Assembly: GCA_022788185.1 (NCBI GenBank)
Contig: JALEVV010000027.1
Location: forward strand, 1-64,000
Origin: Spirochaetales bacterium
Lineage (GTDB): Bacteria > Spirochaetota > Spirochaetia > Sphaerochaetales > Sphaerochaetaceae
Reading direction: 5' to 3'
Length of the DNA stretch: 64,000 nucleotides
Part shown: piece by piece, positions 10,035 to 19,099 of the stretch
Layout: each line of letters starts with the position of its first letter
Position numbering within the stretch: position 1 is the stretch's first letter
Program-made: the position numbers and the translations under genes
Notes under the pieces: generated by a model
The model's input: only the letters and a program-made list of their open reading frames with translations
What the model was told of the DNA's origin: nothing
The model's database searches: none

Positions 10035-10424
10035 TTACTGAAGGATACCCTTCACAAGGTTCACTGCAGTGACATCGGCAGGAAGCCACTTCACATCATA
10101 TAGCTCTTCCGGGGTAAGCCATCTGGCATCCTCATGCTCCATGAGAGTGAGATTTCCTTCAAGCACAGTACATAGATAACAGTCCATTGAGAGATGAAAT
10201 GAGGGGTAATCATATTCAACAGTGCATAGAAGCTTATCAGCACTGATGAGAGTCCCCAGTTCTTCCTTTATTTCCCTGACGATGGTCTTATCCGAGGTCT
10301 CACCGGCTTCAACCTTTCCGCCCGGAAACTCCCACCAGTCCTTATACTCCCCGTATCCGCGCTGAACCGCGAATACCCTGCTATCCCTGATGATCACTGC
10401 CGCAGCAACCTTTATGGTTTTCAT
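10035..10424 (-). CDS. NUDIX hydrolase, MutT-like
   Basis: Nudix box GGKVEAGETSDKTIVREIKEELGT. Confidence 0.9.
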   Translation of the reverse strand: MKTIKVAAAVIIRDSRVFAVQRGYGEYKDWWEFPGGKVEAGETSDKTIVREIKEELGTLISADKLLCTVEYDYPSFHLSMDCYLCTVLEGNLTLMEHEDARWLTPEELYDVKWLPADVTAVNLVKGILQ

Positions 10425-10509
10425 GGATTGAAGGATAACACCAATGAATTGGAAAATACTACATACCCATGATAACCATCCATGATATACTCAGCCTTGG
10501 AGAGGACAG

Positions 10510-13320
10510 ATGATCTACAGAAAAACAGAAGCGAGGGTAATGGCATACCTTCCGGTTATAAAGAGCAGGATGTACAGGAGAGAAGGAACCTTCCCTCCTG
10601 TTTATGTAAAGAAATACAGGGAGTACACCGAAACAGAGACCGTCAATGTAACAAAAACAGATGGCTATCCGTACCGTTTCGGCTGTCAGGGAGAGGACAC
10701 GCTCTTTTCCTTCACCATGACAATTCCTGATGGGAATGAGGACTTTTATCTTCACTTCCCGCTGGAAACCGATGCGCTCTTAACCATAGACGGAAAGGCT
10801 GAGAGCAACATTAATCCAAGACACACTATGGTGTGCATGAATCCCTGGAAGGGGAAAACCATCGAGTGCGAAGTAAGGTGCTGGGATGGTTACATCTTCC
10901 CCGGCACCAGACCGCTTTTCGACACACACCTTCTTACCACTGTCGGCACACGGCAGGAGGATTATCCGATAATCCTCTCTGAGCCCGGGCTCCTTATAAA
11001 GAATCGGGAAAACTTTGCCCTTTACTACGATGTGCTGACACTTTCCGATCTGGCATCAAACCTTCCCGAGCACTCAATGGAAAGGGAAGTAATCTTTTCT
11101 TCATTAAGAAAGGCGCTTGCCTTCTACCCCATGTGCTCAGAAAACGATGAGGAGCAGAGTGCTTCTGAAGTAAGAAAGAAGATCGCACCGTTCTTTGAAG
11201 CAAAGAACGGCTTCTTTGCACCCTCATCATATTCAACAGGCATGTCCCATCTCGACCATGCCTGGCTCTGGCCGATCAGGGAAACGGAAAGAAAGGCGGT
11301 GAGGACCATCAGCGGCATGACTGCCCTGATGAGGGAGTATCCCGAGTTCATCTTCCTTTCAACCCAGCCAGTCCAGATGGAGTATGCCTTCAGGACAAGG
11401 CCTGAGCTCTATGAAAAGGTAAAAAACGCATTTGAAAAGTGACAGTGGGAACCCAACGGGGCAGGGCTTATCGAAGCTGACAATATGCTCTCATCGGGTG
11501 AAGGACTTATCAGGAACTTCCTTTACGGAAAGCAACTTACCGAGAAGCTCTTTCCGGGATACACCCCTGATACCTACGTCGTACCCGATTCCTTCGGCTA
11601 CAACGGAAACCTTCCGCAGATAATGAAGGGCTGCGGCATCGAATACTTCATCACAAGCAAGCTCAGCTGGAACGACACGAACCACTTCCCCTTTGAGAAG
11701 TTCATCTGGAGGGGAATAGACGGAAGTTCCGTGAAGGCCTACATGATACCGGGAACTTACAATGGTGAGATCACTCCCGGCTTTGTCATGTCGATGTGGG
11801 ATAAGATTACGAATAAGGATGTGCAGTCCGCCCAGATTCTCACAATAGGTGAGGGTGACGGAGGTGGCGGTACCACCCGGGATGACATTGAGGTCATGAG
11901 GCGCATTAAGGACATCCAGGGCTGTCCAAAGGCCTCCTGGTCAAAGGTCTCCGATTCCCTACGGAAGGTATTCTCAGAAATGGAAGATGTGCCTGTATAC
12001 GATGGGGAGCTGTACCTCGAGCTTCACCGTGGCACTTACACCTCCCAGGCCCGCACCAAGCAGGGCTACAGGAAGATTAACACCGCACTTCACAATGCGG
12101 AGTACCTCATCGCAGCTTCCTGGGCTGAAGGAAAGATCAGCGACAGTGAAGCTGAAAAGCTTAACGATGAAGTAAGGTCCCTCTGGAAGCAGACAGTTGT
12201 CTACCAGTTCCACGACATCCTTCCGGGCTCATCGGTTCATCAGGTGTATGAAGAGACTGAAGCATTCTTCTCCGCGGCCCTAAAGCGTCTAGATGAAATC
12301 ATAAGAAGCCTGGCCGGTGAGGGAGATGAAACACTCAATCTCTCACCTTTCATGCAGGAAGGCATAGCACCATACTCTTCTGGAAAAACAAAGACCGATT
12401 CCGTGAAGTGGGGCCAGGTCAGTTTATCACCTGACGGCAGGATCGAATCCCTGGTCTACAAAGGCCGTGAGGTTGTCTCTGATTCCTTCAACAGACTCAT
12501 GATAGGTGAGGATGTGCCATGCAGTTGGGATGCCTGGGATATCGAGAAGGATACAGTTGACAACTTAAGACCTGCACTCGCCAGGAACGGTAAGCTTGGT
12601 AAGGCTTCTTCCATAAACCAGCGGGCAGTGATCCACAGGGATAAGGCCCGTATCGATTTCGTTACCGACATCGACTGGCATGAGGACCATCAGCTCTTAA
12701 AGGCTTCCTTCGATACAAACATCAGAAGTCAGAATGCTGTCTTCGACATCCCGTTCGGTTTTGTATCAAGGAGCACGGGAAACAACAACTCCATTGAGGA
12801 AGCCCAGTTTGAGGTACCCGCACAGAAGTTCGTCGCCCTTTCGGATGAGAACGTGACGGTAGCCGTTCTTTCAGACAGTAAATATGGCTACAGTGCCAAG
12901 AACGGAACGCTCACTGTTTCGCTCCTCAAGAGCGCAAAGGCTCCCGATGCCACAGCCGATATGGGAAAACACTCCTTCACTTATTCCGTTTTCGTAACTG
13001 ACGAAGGAATAGGGGAGGTCATCAGGGAGGCTGAAGCCCTGAATAATCCATGTATCGTGAATACGGGAAAAGTAACTCCTCTAATTACGGTAAGCGATGG
13101 ACTTTCTCTTGAGACGGTAAAACTCTCAGAGCGCGGAGGCGACATCATCTTCCGTGTCAGGGAATACCTTGGCGTTCCCCGGAAAGGAACATACTCCTTT
13201 GCCGATTGCCTTGACATGTCAACTCTCACAGAGTGCATGATGACTGAGGAAAAAGACACAAATGTGACCTTCACCTTCCGTCCGTTTGAAGTAAAAACTT
13301 ACAGGATAAGAAGAAAGTAA
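10510..13320 (+). pseudogene. Alpha-mannosidase (GH38), interrupted by an in-frame TGA
   Basis: ORFs 10510-11442 and 11485-13320 share a frame, separated only by TGA 11440-11442: ...VKNAFEK*QWEPNGAGLIEADNMLSSGEGLIRNFLYGK. GH38 signatures SHLDHAWLWPIRETERKAVRT and DSFGYNGNLPQIMKGCGIEYFITSKLSWND. Confidence 0.85.
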
Positions 13321-13328
13321 TGGCAAAC

Positions 13329-13351
13329 AGTCCGGGGGATTTCCCCGGACT
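13329..13351 (+). terminator. Putative terminator after the alpha-mannosidase
   Basis: AGTCCGGGG-GATTT-CCCCGGACT hairpin; weak U-tract. Confidence 0.45.
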
Positions 13352-13455
13352 TAAATCATTATCAGAAAAAATATCCGTTTCTTTTTCCCAGACCGGTAAA
13401 AACCGTTCATTTTCCGTGTATTATTAGTATCAGATACTTCTGAAGGAGTTCATGA

Positions 13456-14445
13456 ATGGGAATGCGGCCATACACATGTCTTGAGATCTGCGCAGGTGCC
13501 GGAGGCCAGGCCTCCGGTCTTGAAAGTGCGGGCTTTCATCATGTCGCACTGGTCGAATATGAGAAGGCGTACTGTGACGTTCTGAGGGCCAATAGGCCTG
13601 ACTGGAACGTCATCGAAAGTGACGTGAGGGATTTTGATGCCACCCCATATAAAGGAGTGGATCTATTTGCAGGAGGAGTTCCCTGTCCTCCGTTCTCAGT
13701 TGCGGGAAAGCAGCTGGGACGGGATGACGAAAGGGATCTTTTCCCTGAAGCCCTGCGTCTCATAGGAGAGTGCGGCCCCCGCCTCGTCATGCTTGAAAAC
13801 GTCAGAGGGTTCCTGGATCCGGCATTTGATGATTACAGACACTTCATAATGACCTCACTGGAAAACCTCGGATATGACGTAATGATCAAACTCCTTAATG
13901 CATCTGATTACAAAGTGCCGCAGCTGAGGCCGCGTGCAGTCATAATAGGGCTGAGGAAGGATCTTGCCATGACCTTCTCTTACCCCGAAGGAAGCACCGG
14001 AGAAGCACCCACTGTGGGAGAAGTCCTTTATGATCTTATGAGCGCAAACGGCTGGGAAGCTGCTGATGAGTGGGCCCATAAGGCCAACCGCATCGCACCT
14101 ACCCTTGTCGGAGGCTCAAAGAAACATGGAGGTCCCGATCTCGGTCCCGTAAGGGCCAGGAATGCCTGGGCCGCCCTTGGAGTGGACGGAAGAGGTGTCG
14201 CCAATGAGGCACCATACCCTGGCTTCACCGGGATGCCCCGCCTGACAGTGAGAATGCTTGCACGACTGCAGGGATTTCCCGATGACTGGACCTTCGGCAT
14301 CAGAAAGACAGCGGCATGCAGAATGATAGGAAATGCTTTTCCTCCTCCGGTTGCCAAAGCCATAGGGGAAAAGCTCATGGAGTGTCTTTCAAATGCAGAA
14401 AAAGATCAGGAATGCACGCAGGAAGTTTCACGCGGTATTGTGTGA
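13456..14445 (+). CDS. DNA (cytosine-5-)-methyltransferase
   Basis: EICAGAGGQASGLESAGF, GGVPCPPFSVAGKQ catalytic PC motif, LENVRGF, GNAFPPPVAKAIGEKL. Confidence 0.95.
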   Translation: MGMRPYTCLEICAGAGGQASGLESAGFHHVALVEYEKAYCDVLRANRPDWNVIESDVRDFDATPYKGVDLFAGGVPCPPFSVAGKQLGRDDERDLFPEALRLIGECGPRLVMLENVRGFLDPAFDDYRHFIMTSLENLGYDVMIKLLNASDYKVPQLRPRAVIIGLRKDLAMTFSYPEGSTGEAPTVGEVLYDLMSANGWEAADEWAHKANRIAPTLVGGSKKHGGPDLGPVRARNAWAALGVDGRGVANEAPYPGFTGMPRLTVRMLARLQGFPDDWTFGIRKTAACRMIGNAFPPPVAKAIGEKLMECLSNAEKDQECTQEVSRGIV

Positions 14446-15154
14446 ACACGGGATTATTGGAAAAACCGGAGACGGAGTACCGTTTATCGCAGACTCACAC
14501 AACAGGTCATCGATAGCCATTGCCTCAGATATGTTAAGGGGAATCGGTGGAACTGAAAACACCATTCCGGCAAGACTGCCTGGACAGAAGGCGGGTAATC
14601 TCTTTGAGGCCGCTGTTTCCGGTTTCCTTCAGGATACACTGCGCAATCAGAAGTGGAACATAAAGCATGATGGATCATCCATACTCAGCGACTTTGCCCA
14701 GTACGAGCATCTTGCAGAACTTCAGGCCCTGTCCTCAGAATTCCCAGACTTGGCTGCAGCTATAGGCTATGACTATATGATCAGACCGGACATCACGATA
14801 TCAGAGATAACACAAACCCACAATAAGCCGGTCCTTATCGCAAGCATCTCTGCAAAACTCACAATGAGAAGTGACCGTGCCCAGAACAGCAGGACTGAGG
14901 CACTGAACATGATCAGAAACAGGAAAGGCCATCTTCCCCACATAGTCGTCGTGACGGCAGAACCGCTTCCCGGAAGGATCGCATCCATCGCCCTCGGTAC
15001 CGGTGACATTGACTGTGTCTACCACACAGCACTTGGCGAACTTCAGGAAGCAGTCAAGCAATCAGGCACCGAAGAATCCATGAAACAGCTGGATATCATG
15101 ATAAAAGGAAAACGCCTCAAGGACATAGCAGAACTTCCGGTGGATCTTATTTAA
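14393..15154 (+). CDS. Type II restriction endonuclease, NgoMIV-like
   Basis: IGYDYMIRPDITI...ASISAKLTMRSDRAQNSRTEALNMIRNRKGHLPHIVVVTAEP...RIASIALGTGDIDCVYH; adjacent to and overlapping the C5-methyltransferase gene. Confidence 0.82.
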   Translation: MQKKIRNARRKFHAVLCEHGIIGKTGDGVPFIADSHNRSSIAIASDMLRGIGGTENTIPARLPGQKAGNLFEAAVSGFLQDTLRNQKWNIKHDGSSILSDFAQYEHLAELQALSSEFPDLAAAIGYDYMIRPDITISEITQTHNKPVLIASISAKLTMRSDRAQNSRTEALNMIRNRKGHLPHIVVVTAEPLPGRIASIALGTGDIDCVYHTALGELQEAVKQSGTEESMKQLDIMIKGKRLKDIAELPVDLI

Positions 15155-15225
15155 CTTTTTAAGTTTTCCTTTATCCGTACATGTTTTCGTGCATATGGTT
15201 GTGTATTAGGAAAACGGAGGTAAAT

Positions 15226-15477
15226 ATGGCCAGATACTTTTGCAGGAACTGCGGAAAGGACTACTCTTCAATAAGGGACCTGACATCGTTCAGATGTCCC
15301 CGAAGTCCGCTGGGAGCAGGTAAGGGCCCTCATGAGCTTTATGAGGGCAGTGAAAAGGACAGATACACATGTAAGTACTGTGGAAAAACCTATCGTACGA
15401 TCATGGACATGACACTGATGGACTGTCCGCGTCATCCTTCAGGACCGGGAAAAGGTAAACATTCCCCCGCACTTTGA
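15226..15477 (+). CDS. Small tandem zinc-finger-like protein
   Basis: Two copies of CxxCGKxYxxIxDxTxxxCPRxPxGxGKGxH; GGAGG upstream of ATG 15226 (ORF track extends to 15181). Confidence 0.75.
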   Translation: MARYFCRNCGKDYSSIRDLTSFRCPRSPLGAGKGPHELYEGSEKDRYTCKYCGKTYRTIMDMTLMDCPRHPSGPGKGKHSPAL

Positions 15478-15493
15478 AGGTTAAGGGCATTCT

Positions 15494-15991
15494 CTATAGG
15501 ATGCCCTTTCTGACACGCCTCTTCTTCTTTATCATATACTCATCATCCGCCAGATTCTCTGCTCCTTTACGGCCGAAAAGAATTCTGCTCTGCATTTCAG
15601 AGTAAAGTCTGAATGATATTACAGGGGAACAGAGGTAAAGAAGGTCAGATGTAATGTATTCCGCAGATACACTGCCTGTTCCTATGATGAAATCAGCTCC
15701 CTTCATCATATACAGTTTGATGATCAGAGTCAGAAGATATCCTTCAGGTGTGTCGATCATCGGGACAATGTCATTGATGATAATCAGAAGTTTCCTGTCA
15801 TCAGAATTCCTGAATTCAGAAAGCAACCACCTCATCCCTTTTTCATAGGAGAACGCATAATCCCGTTTTTCATAGTTTCCAACGTTTACCCGAACCGTGT
15901 CATCATTGCATAGTTCATCAGCAAGTTTTTCCATGAGTGAAATCCTCCGGTTCTGATCCGCTCCCGCCACCAGTACAGCTTTCTTTTCCAT
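15494..15991 (-). CDS. Small degenerate FtsK/HerA-like motor-domain protein
   Basis: AGADQNRRISLMEKL in the Walker A region, LLIIINDIVPMID in the Walker B region, then ADFIIGTGSVSAEYITSDLLYLCSPVISFRLYSEMQSRILFGRKGAENLADDEYMI, collinear with FtsK ...ATQRPSVDVITGLIKANxPxRIAFxVSSKIDSRTILDxxGAExLLGxGDML. Confidence 0.55.
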   Translation of the reverse strand: MEKKAVLVAGADQNRRISLMEKLADELCNDDTVRVNVGNYEKRDYAFSYEKGMRWLLSEFRNSDDRKLLIIINDIVPMIDTPEGYLLTLIIKLYMMKGADFIIGTGSVSAEYITSDLLYLCSPVISFRLYSEMQSRILFGRKGAENLADDEYMIKKKRRVRKGIL

Positions 15992-17299
15992 TCATCCTCC
16001 AATTATCCTGTTTCTGATCACATCCATCGGTGTCATCCCTGATTCGTTTCTGTCTTCCAGCAATGAGTGAGGAAGGAACCTTAATGCATTCACAATATTG
16101 CAGAACTCATTTTTCAATGCCATAAGGTGAAGTGCATTATTTCCTTTCATGTCCTTTGCGTATGGGGCAGCTCCGATGGAGATCAGTTCTGCAATGCCGT
16201 CAGGATTGTCGGTCGCTGCGATAAGCAGTGCCGTACTTCCTGATTTGTTCCTTATTTCTAGATCCGGGGTTTCCCCGATAAGAATATGGTAATCAGTGGG
16301 AGCAAAGTTATCATTTGCAACTGCATACATAAGCGCTGTCATTCCACATTCATTCTGCTTCCTGCAGTATGAAGGATGCATTACAGCCTTCAGAACTGCA
16401 GGATCGGTTTTTCTCAGCCATACATAATCCGTGAATGCCTTATAAGCCTCATCGGTTCCGGGAGTCAGCTGTTCAAGGCCGAAGATCTTTCTGAGAAGTT
16501 TCATGTTCTTTTCAGGATAAACCGACAACTCAAGACTGCTCCTGTCAGCAAATTCCATGATTGCATCAAATGCCGCTTCATTGTCACTTCGCACACATGC
16601 ATCCAGCAACCGGTTTATATCACGCTTCATCCATTTCCGCTTCAGCAGCGGGAGTGTCTTTTTAAGCAGCCGTTTCATATCAGGATCCGCAATGCTTCTG
16701 TAAAACAGACCTCTTCTTATTTTATTTACAGTATCAGGTGTTGCTTCTGCAGAAACCAGATCAAGGAAATCACAGCACCAGGAATCCATATAGGAAGCGA
16801 AAAATGTTCTGTACCCATCATCCTCATCAATATCAAAAGGCACTCTGAAGACTGACTCTCCGTTATTCCGTACTTTGTGATAATAACTTATGTGCGCAAA
16901 TACTTCTTCGTACGGGTCTCCAAGTTCCGCATAGTGCTTTCTGAAGAAAGAAACCATTTCTGAAGGTGTGAGGCTGAAAAGTGATATCCGGGGCGGATAC
17001 ATGCCGAAAGAGTATCCGTTTTCTTCCAGCAGACTGATGATTTTCCCTGATGCCATCTCATTGACGGCAAACTCATCAGCCTGAGGATGATGACCGTCAT
17101 CCCGGACGTGAATCATATTAAGGCATTTATTCACGAGTCCTGCATCATCGTTTTTTATACCTGCAAGAAGAGCATCGAAAACATCCTCTTCCGTTGCATT
17201 ACCGTTTTCAATAAGACCTGAGTAAAAAAATGATATGTTCGTGTTCATAACATGATGGTATAACTTCATGTGTATAATAATCTGTACAGATATTATCAT
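15992..17299 (-). CDS. Ankyrin-repeat protein
   Basis: C-terminal repeats NECGMTALMYAVAN, NKSGSTALLIAATD, MKGNNALHLMALKN, NESGMTPMDVIRN. True start may be Met at 17269 or 17248. Confidence 0.78.
   Translation of the reverse strand: MIISVQIIIHMKLYHHVMNTNISFFYSGLIENGNATEEDVFDALLAGIKNDDAGLVNKCLNMIHVRDDGHHPQADEFAVNEMASGKIISLLEENGYSFGMYPPRISLFSLTPSEMVSFFRKHYAELGDPYEEVFAHISYYHKVRNNGESVFRVPFDIDEDDGYRTFFASYMDSWCCDFLDLVSAEATPDTVNKIRRGLFYRSIADPDMKRLLKKTLPLLKRKWMKRDINRLLDACVRSDNEAAFDAIMEFADRSSLELSVYPEKNMKLLRKIFGLEQLTPGTDEAYKAFTDYVWLRKTDPAVLKAVMHPSYCRKQNECGMTALMYAVANDNFAPTDYHILIGETPDLEIRNKSGSTALLIAATDNPDGIAELISIGAAPYAKDMKGNNALHLMALKNEFCNIVNALRFLPHSLLEDRNESGMTPMDVIRNRIIGG
17274..17296. promoter_or_regulatory. 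Inverted repeat, candidate WYL-regulator operator
   Basis: ATAAT-A-ATCTGTACAGAT-ATTAT between the divergent ankyrin and WYL genes; 12-bp perfect core palindrome. Confidence 0.45.
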
Positions 17300-17339
17300 A
17301 CTATCAGGATTGAACCTGAGGGGTAATGGAGGAGGGAAA

Positions 17340-18347
17340 ATGGCTTATCTGAGAAAACTGGTTAAACTTGCAGCCCTGCTGGCATCCGGAAACGGGGTAA
17401 CGGTTAATGAACTCCTGAATAACAGTGAATTTGGATATCACAGCAGATCGAGCATCTATCAGGATTTCAGGAATCTTGAGAACAGCTTTGGGTTATTTCC
17501 TGAAAGATCGGATGAGTTAAGGGGAAAAAGCGGCAGGGAAGCAGTATACAGGATAGACGGTGAACAATGGAAAAACTTCCGTTCAGAGTTCATTACATGT
17601 ACATTCGATACCAAGGACAGACGGCGTCTTGCATTTCTTCTCGAAAGCATAGGAAGCACTTCCCCGTTATTCGATGTTTCCGCTGATGATGTCATTGTCA
17701 AACTGCAGGGCTTACTTGGTGACATTAATGTCAGACCATCACGATACGGAGGGTATTTCAGCCTTGATACTGCCATGATCCTGGATAAGCTTCTGGAAGC
17801 TCAGGACACGAAGAAACTGATCAACATCACATATGATGGGACAGAAAGGGAAGTATTCGTCATAAGATGCTTCGTCTTTTCCGGTGGTACATACTGCTAT
17901 GTGATGAAAAAAACAGGATGGGTGTACATGATGTCCATTCCACGGATTGAAAGGGTCGGGCCGGGACAGCTTCTGAATACCAGAAACATACCTTACCCTG
18001 AACCAAGTATCGATGTGGAAAAAGCCCTTGCCGATCCTTTCGGGATTGTCAGGGGAGAAACTGAGTTTGATGCAGTTGTCCGGCTGAGTGACACACAGGC
18101 ATTCTATGAAAAGGAAAAACTTTGGCCTGACAGCGTTTCAATTGAAAGGAAAGGGGACCACTGGCTTTTCAAAGTCCATACATGCGGAGTATACTGGCTT
18201 AAAAGATGGGTAATGTCCCTGGGGACTGAAGCGGAACTGCTGGAGCCCGGCTGGCTTAGGGATGAGATAAGGTCTGACATGGAAACAATGTCAGTTCTGT
18301 ATAATGGTCATGAAAAAGGAGAAAACTCATGGACTGTCAGCAATTGA
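17340..18347 (+). CDS. WYL-domain transcriptional regulator
   Basis: N-terminal HTH-like region (SRSSIYQDFRNLENSFGL), WYL-like core (LINITYDGTEREVFVIRCFVFSGGTYCYVMKKTGWVYMMSIPRIERV), C-terminal region; GGAGGAGGG before ATG 17340. Confidence 0.78.
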   Translation: MAYLRKLVKLAALLASGNGVTVNELLNNSEFGYHSRSSIYQDFRNLENSFGLFPERSDELRGKSGREAVYRIDGEQWKNFRSEFITCTFDTKDRRRLAFLLESIGSTSPLFDVSADDVIVKLQGLLGDINVRPSRYGGYFSLDTAMILDKLLEAQDTKKLINITYDGTEREVFVIRCFVFSGGTYCYVMKKTGWVYMMSIPRIERVGPGQLLNTRNIPYPEPSIDVEKALADPFGIVRGETEFDAVVRLSDTQAFYEKEKLWPDSVSIERKGDHWLFKVHTCGVYWLKRWVMSLGTEAELLEPGWLRDEIRSDMETMSVLYNGHEKGENSWTVSN

Positions 18348-19099
18348 TAAGAGATCAGGAACTGGTTAACGATTACGTAAAGCGGATAGGGGAAAGCTTT
18401 ATTGCCGAATCCGGCAGTAAGGCATACCCGATATATGATGGTGTGATGAATCCGCAGCTTTATGCAGAAGCTAAACCGAGGATTTCATGGGTTCTGAAGG
18501 AGCCATACGATGTGATTGACGCTGATGGTACCCCGAAAGGAGGGGACTGGCCACTGAGTGCCATTTATGATACGGAAAATGTTTATGACAAAATAAAAGG
18601 AAACCGGACACTGAATACCATGTCGTATGTAACTTATGGAATCATGAACAACCTGGAATACGCTGATATGCCGTGGATATACGAAGACCCTGCTGTTGCC
18701 AACTCATTAAAATCAATAGTTCATATGAATATCAGCAAATTCCCCGCCAAAACATACACATCTATGGGAAATCTTGCTGCATATTATGAAACCTGGCGTC
18801 CGATCCTGCTTTTCCAACTGAAGGTATATAAACCTCAGGTCGTGATATTCGGTAACGTAATGCCATATTTTCAGAAAGATCTCGGACTGGAAGAAATCAT
18901 GAAATCTGATGATGATAGAATGGTTAATTATGCAGTGAAGGATAACTGCCTCTATATTGATGCATGGCATCCCTGTCTGCGGGGGAAGTCAGATGCCTAT
19001 AAAGAGAAATACGTGAATGGTATTGTAAAAACTGTAATGGAACACGCCTCAGAAATAAACCTTGATTTTCCTGCAAATCCGTTTAAGCCAGGCTTTTGA
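18329..19099 (+). CDS. Uracil-DNA-glycosylase-superfamily-like protein
   Basis: KPRISWVLKEPYD, NISKFPAKTYTSMGNLAAYYETWRPILLFQLKVYKPQVVIFGN, C-terminal DAWHPCLRG, in UDG-like motif order; overlaps the WYL gene by 19 nt. Confidence 0.55.
   Translation: MDCQQLIRDQELVNDYVKRIGESFIAESGSKAYPIYDGVMNPQLYAEAKPRISWVLKEPYDVIDADGTPKGGDWPLSAIYDTENVYDKIKGNRTLNTMSYVTYGIMNNLEYADMPWIYEDPAVANSLKSIVHMNISKFPAKTYTSMGNLAAYYETWRPILLFQLKVYKPQVVIFGNVMPYFQKDLGLEEIMKSDDDRMVNYAVKDNCLYIDAWHPCLRGKSDAYKEKYVNGIVKTVMEHASEINLDFPANPFKPGF

Noticed and set aside
11440-11442. In-frame TGA read as selenocysteine or a reassigned codon
   Set aside because: Many genes in the window end in TGA (for example 6889-8436, 9005-9646 region genes and ileS), and the site is not a known catalytic Cys/Sec position; nonsense mutation or sequencing error is simpler.
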